This document shows, in pieces, positions 5,183 to 7,162 of a stretch of DNA of 7,162 nt. The number at the start of each line of letters is the position of its first letter. Positions within the stretch are counted from its first letter, which is position 1. The notes under the pieces are model-generated. The model was not told where the DNA came from, did not search any database, and was given only the letters and a program-made list of their open reading frames with translations. The stretch is from an uncultured Oscillospiraceae bacterium (GTDB taxonomy: Bacteria; Bacillota; Clostridia; Oscillospirales; Oscillospiraceae). Position numbers and translations under genes: made by a program. The stretch spans positions 1 through 7,162 of the forward strand of contig CAJLCG010000106.1 of the NCBI GenBank assembly GCA_905205085.1, written 5' to 3'.

Positions 5183-6082
5183 ATGTCAACTATTAAGAAA
5201 TCCGGTATCATCACCCTGTGCGGACGGCCCAACGTGGGCAAGTCCACCCTGACCAATGCCCTGGTGGGGGAGAAGGTGGCCATCGTCACCAACAAGCCCC
5301 AGACCACCCGCAACCGCATCACCGCCATCCTGAACCGGGGGGAGAGCCAGTTTGTCTTTGTGGACACCCCCGGCCTCCACAAGGCCCGCACCCGCCTGGG
5401 CGACTACATGGTGAATGTGGTCAAGGAGAGTGTGGCCGACGTGGATGGGGTCATGCTGCTGGTGGAGCCCATTCCCAACATCGGCGCGCCCGAGCAGCAG
5501 CTTATCGACCGCATCAAGACCCTGGGCTGTCCTTCCGTGCTGGTCATCAACAAGGTGGATACCCTGGAGCACAAGGAAAAGCTGCTGGAGGTCATCCAGC
5601 TCTATACCCAAGCCCACGACTTTACCGCCGTGGTGCCCATCTCCGCCAAGAACGGCGAGGGAGTGGACGAGCTGCTGAACGTCTTGGAGGGCTTCCTGCC
5701 CCAGGGCCCCCAGCTCTTCCCCGAGGGCATGGTGTCCGACCAGCCCGAGCGGCAGATGATGGCGGAAATTTTGCGGGAAAAGCTGCTCCTCTGCCTCGAC
5801 AAGGAGATTCCCCACGGCACCGCCGTGGAGATCACCAAGTTCTCCGAGCGGGATGACGAGGTCATCGAGGTGGACGCCACCATCTACTGTGAGAAAAACA
5901 GCCACAAGGGCATCATCATCGGCAAGGGCGGCTCCATGCTGAAAAAGGTGTCCTCCATGGCCCGGCAGGACATGGAGCGGTTTATGGGCACCAAGGTGTA
6001 TCTCCAGACCTGGGTCAAGGTAAAAGAAAATTGGAGAGATAATATCAATCTCATTCACAATTTCGGATATCGGGACGAATAA
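5183..6082 (+). CDS. era: GTPase Era (16S rRNA binding, 30S assembly)
   Basis: The 299-aa protein is full length for Era and carries every G motif: G1 GRPNVGKS (14-21), G2 around PQTTRNR (39-45), G3 DTPG (61-64), G4 NKVD (123-126) and G5 SAK (154-156). The C-terminal KH domain has the GKGG loop (247-250) within HKGIIIGKGGSMLKKV, and the protein ends with the family signature NFGY. Era binds the 3' end of 16S rRNA next to the anti-Shine-Dalgarno sequence and couples 30S maturation to GTP state and growth; it is cytoplasmic and partly membrane-associated. GAGGA (5173-5177) lies five bases before ATG 5183. YbeY and PhoH upstream act on the same rRNA region, so the cluster makes functional sense. 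The last 60 bases are clearly more AT-rich than the rest of the gene. Confidence 0.97.
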   Translation: MSTIKKSGIITLCGRPNVGKSTLTNALVGEKVAIVTNKPQTTRNRITAILNRGESQFVFVDTPGLHKARTRLGDYMVNVVKESVADVDGVMLLVEPIPNIGAPEQQLIDRIKTLGCPSVLVINKVDTLEHKEKLLEVIQLYTQAHDFTAVVPISAKNGEGVDELLNVLEGFLPQGPQLFPEGMVSDQPERQMMAEILREKLLLCLDKEIPHGTAVEITKFSERDDEVIEVDATIYCEKNSHKGIIIGKGGSMLKKVSSMARQDMERFMGTKVYLQTWVKVKENWRDNINLIHNFGYRDE

Positions 6083-6143
6083 ACAAAACCTTCCATCTAT
6101 AAATTTCGACTCCTTCCGCCATACTAAGGCCAGAAACAGAAAC

Positions 6144-6149
6144 GGAGGG
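6144..6149 (+). promoter_or_regulatory. Ribosome binding site for yqzL
   Basis: GGAGGG is placed six bases before ATG 6156. It supports translation of a frame short enough to be overlooked, in the otherwise uninformative gap after era. Confidence 0.65.
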
Positions 6150-6155
6150 ACGGAC

Positions 6156-6305
6156 ATGGATGGAATGTGGGAACTGTTTTTTGCCACCGGGCTGCCTCAG
6201 GCCTACCTGGCTGCCCGGCGGGAGAAGCCGCAGGGCCGCTTCGACCCTCCCATGACGCCCCGCAAAGGGGAGACCATTTCCTCGCTGCCCCCACCGTGGC
6301 AGTGA
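6156..6305 (+). CDS. yqzL: YqzL-like small protein, 49 aa
   Basis: The product begins MDGMWELFFATGLPQAYLAA and fits the YqzL pattern of about 47 aa: a tryptophan followed by two aromatic residues, a TG turn, then a YL pair. Its position between era and recO is where yqzL lies in B. subtilis and many other Bacillota, and that synteny raises confidence. The C-terminal half (REKPQGRFDPPMTPRKGE) is basic and proline-rich and looks disordered. No function is established for the family. A good ribosome binding site precedes ATG 6156. It ends five bases before a strong stem-loop. The frame differs from the long upstream extension of recO that overlaps it, which argues that the extension is not coding. 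Confidence 0.85.
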   Translation: MDGMWELFFATGLPQAYLAARREKPQGRFDPPMTPRKGETISSLPPPWQ

Positions 6306-6310
6306 GACTG

Positions 6311-6336
6311 GGGCCCGCTCCACTTGGAGCGGGCCC
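6311..6336 (+). promoter_or_regulatory. 11-bp perfect stem-loop between yqzL and recO
   Basis: GGGCCCGCTCC (6311-6321) pairs perfectly with GGAGCGGGCCC (6326-6336) around an ACTT tetraloop. Nine of the eleven pairs are G-C, so it must be very stable. It starts five bases after the yqzL stop and ends 11 bases before the recO ribosome binding site. No T-tract follows on either strand, so it is not a classical intrinsic terminator. It may block 3' exonucleases, cause a pause, or tune recO expression; these are inferences. Confidence 0.75.
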
Positions 6337-6361
6337 ATCGTACATAAAAGGAGCGTTTGCC

Positions 6362-7111
6362 ATGCATCTGCACACCAAGGCCCTGGTCCTGAGGGAAACT
6401 GCCTACAAGGAGTCGGACAAAATTCTCACCCTGCTCACCCAGGAGCAGGGGAAGCTGACCGCCTCCGCCCGGGGCTGCCGTCGCAAGGGGAGCCCTCTGG
6501 CCGCGGGCAGCCAGCTGCTGGTGTGGTCCGACTTTATCCTCTACGAGTACCAGGGACGCTGGAGTGTGAAGGAGGCGGAGGTAGAGCGGGAGTTCCGGGG
6601 CATGCGGGAGGATCTGGACAAGTTTGCCCTGGGGTGCTACTTCGGGGAAGTGACCCAGACCCTGGCCCTGGAGGGACTGCCCAGTCCGGAACTGCTGTCC
6701 CTCATTTTAAACAGCCTCCACGCCCTGGATCGGCTGGACCGCCCCCTGGCCCTGGTGAAGGGAGCTTTTGAGCTGCGGGCTATGTGTCTGGCGGGGTACG
6801 AGCCGGTGCTGGATGCCTGCGCGGTGTGCGGTTGCCAGCCGGAGGAGCCCCGGTTCCACCTGCGGGAGGGGGTGCTCCACTGCGCCCGCTGCCGCAGCGA
6901 GGTAGGGGACGGGGTGTCCATGCCGTTGGACCAGGGGGCGCTGGCCGCCATGCGCCATGTGGCCTACGGAGACCCCAAGCGGCTGTTTTCTTTCCAGTTG
7001 GAGGAGAAGAGCTTATCTGCCTTTGCCGATGTGGCCGAGGCCTACCTGCTCACCCAGCTGGAGCGGGGCTTTCATACCCTGGACTTTTATAAATCACTGC
7101 GGTTAAGTTAA
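6362..7111 (+). CDS. recO: DNA repair protein RecO
   Basis: The 249-aa protein has the RecO layout. An N-terminal OB fold (about 1-80) begins with the family signature KALVLRETAYKESDKILTLL (6-25) and KLTASARGCRR (31-41). A helical domain follows, carrying a zinc finger with Cys153, Cys156, Cys174 and Cys177. The end, LERGFHTLDFYKSL (233-246), is the conserved C-terminal pattern. RecO anneals single strands and, with RecR, loads RecA on SSB-coated DNA in RecF-type gap repair. ATG 6362 is preceded by AAGGAG (6348-6353) at eight bases, and the family signature starts a few residues later. The frame is open 65 codons further upstream, but that part overlaps yqzL and the stem-loop and has no RecO character. 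It is the last gene of the operon, directly before a terminator. Confidence 0.95.
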   Translation: MHLHTKALVLRETAYKESDKILTLLTQEQGKLTASARGCRRKGSPLAAGSQLLVWSDFILYEYQGRWSVKEAEVEREFRGMREDLDKFALGCYFGEVTQTLALEGLPSPELLSLILNSLHALDRLDRPLALVKGAFELRAMCLAGYEPVLDACAVCGCQPEEPRFHLREGVLHCARCRSEVGDGVSMPLDQGALAAMRHVAYGDPKRLFSFQLEEKSLSAFADVAEAYLLTQLERGFHTLDFYKSLRLS

Positions 7112-7147
7112 AAAGAGCCGTTGGAACCTTGGTTCCAACGGCTCTTT
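7112..7147 (+). terminator. Hairpin terminator after recO, probably bidirectional
   Basis: A 17-base arm (7112-7128, AAAGAGCCGTTGGAACC) is followed after TT by its exact complement (7131-7147). It begins one base after the recO stop. On the + strand only three Ts belong to the stem end, followed by GGTT, so the U-tract is weak. Read from the - strand, the stem is followed by a run of five Ts. It could therefore end recO transcription and, more efficiently, transcription of a convergent gene beyond the right edge. Confidence 0.8.
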
Positions 7148-7162
7148 GGTTATGCCAGAAGT

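Noticed and set aside
6083..6155. Promoter in the gap between era and yqzL
   Set aside because: TATAAA and TACTAA are present, but none has a matching -35 box at the right distance. Co-transcription from era is the simpler reading.
5186..6187. Long open frame on the - strand, antisense to era
   Set aside because: It mirrors the codon structure of era, a certain gene, and its product is His/Leu/Gly-rich without motifs. GC-rich codons commonly leave the opposite strand open.
6167..6361. Extended start for recO, 65 codons upstream
   Set aside because: It overlaps yqzL in another frame and crosses the stem-loop. RecO family sequence begins at ATG 6362, which has its own AAGGAG.

Overview
The window is a GC-rich (roughly 60% by eye), gene-dense stretch of chromosome that is read almost entirely on the + strand. 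Gene content and order point to an endospore-forming member of the Bacillota, most likely a GC-rich gut clostridium of the Oscillospiraceae type (my inference). The sporulation pair yqfC-yqfD, the phoH-ybeY-era-yqzL-recO order and strong AGGAGG-type ribosome binding sites all fit this. I see no insertion sequence, phage gene, CRISPR array, tRNA or rRNA.

Left part (1-1901): the last 21 codons of an unidentified gene overlap, by ATGA, a membrane-anchored calcineurin-like phosphoesterase of the YkuE/YaeI type. A consensus-like sigma-A promoter (TTGACA, 17 bp, CATAAT) overlaps the stop codon of the phosphoesterase. It drives nudC, a zinc-ribbon Nudix NAD(H) pyrophosphatase, which ends at a clear intrinsic terminator. 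nudC therefore looks like a single-gene transcription unit.

Right part (1892-7147): a candidate sigma-E-type promoter overlaps the end of the nudC terminator, followed by yqfC, yqfD, phoH, ybeY, a 53-aa single-pass membrane protein, era, yqzL and recO. The set ends at a 17-bp perfect hairpin that looks usable as a terminator from both sides. In Bacillus subtilis the order is yqfC-yqfD-phoH-yqfF(pgpH)-ybeY-dgkA-cdd-era-yqzL-recO. Here pgpH, dgkA and cdd are absent, and a small unrecognised membrane protein occupies the dgkA-cdd position. A candidate sigma-A promoter for era lies in the 3' end of that small gene.

Functionally the right part joins an engulfment-stage sporulation pair to RNA quality control and ribosome maturation (PhoH ATPase, YbeY endoribonuclease, Era GTPase) and to recombinational repair (RecO). 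This is a conserved core locus. I do not see a new defence or mobile system in it. The parts that deserve a second look are the 53-aa membrane protein, a competing-hairpin arrangement at the phoH ribosome binding site, and an 11-bp perfect stem-loop without a T-tract between yqzL and recO. Two short genes (53 and 49 aa) are easily missed by length-filtered gene callers.
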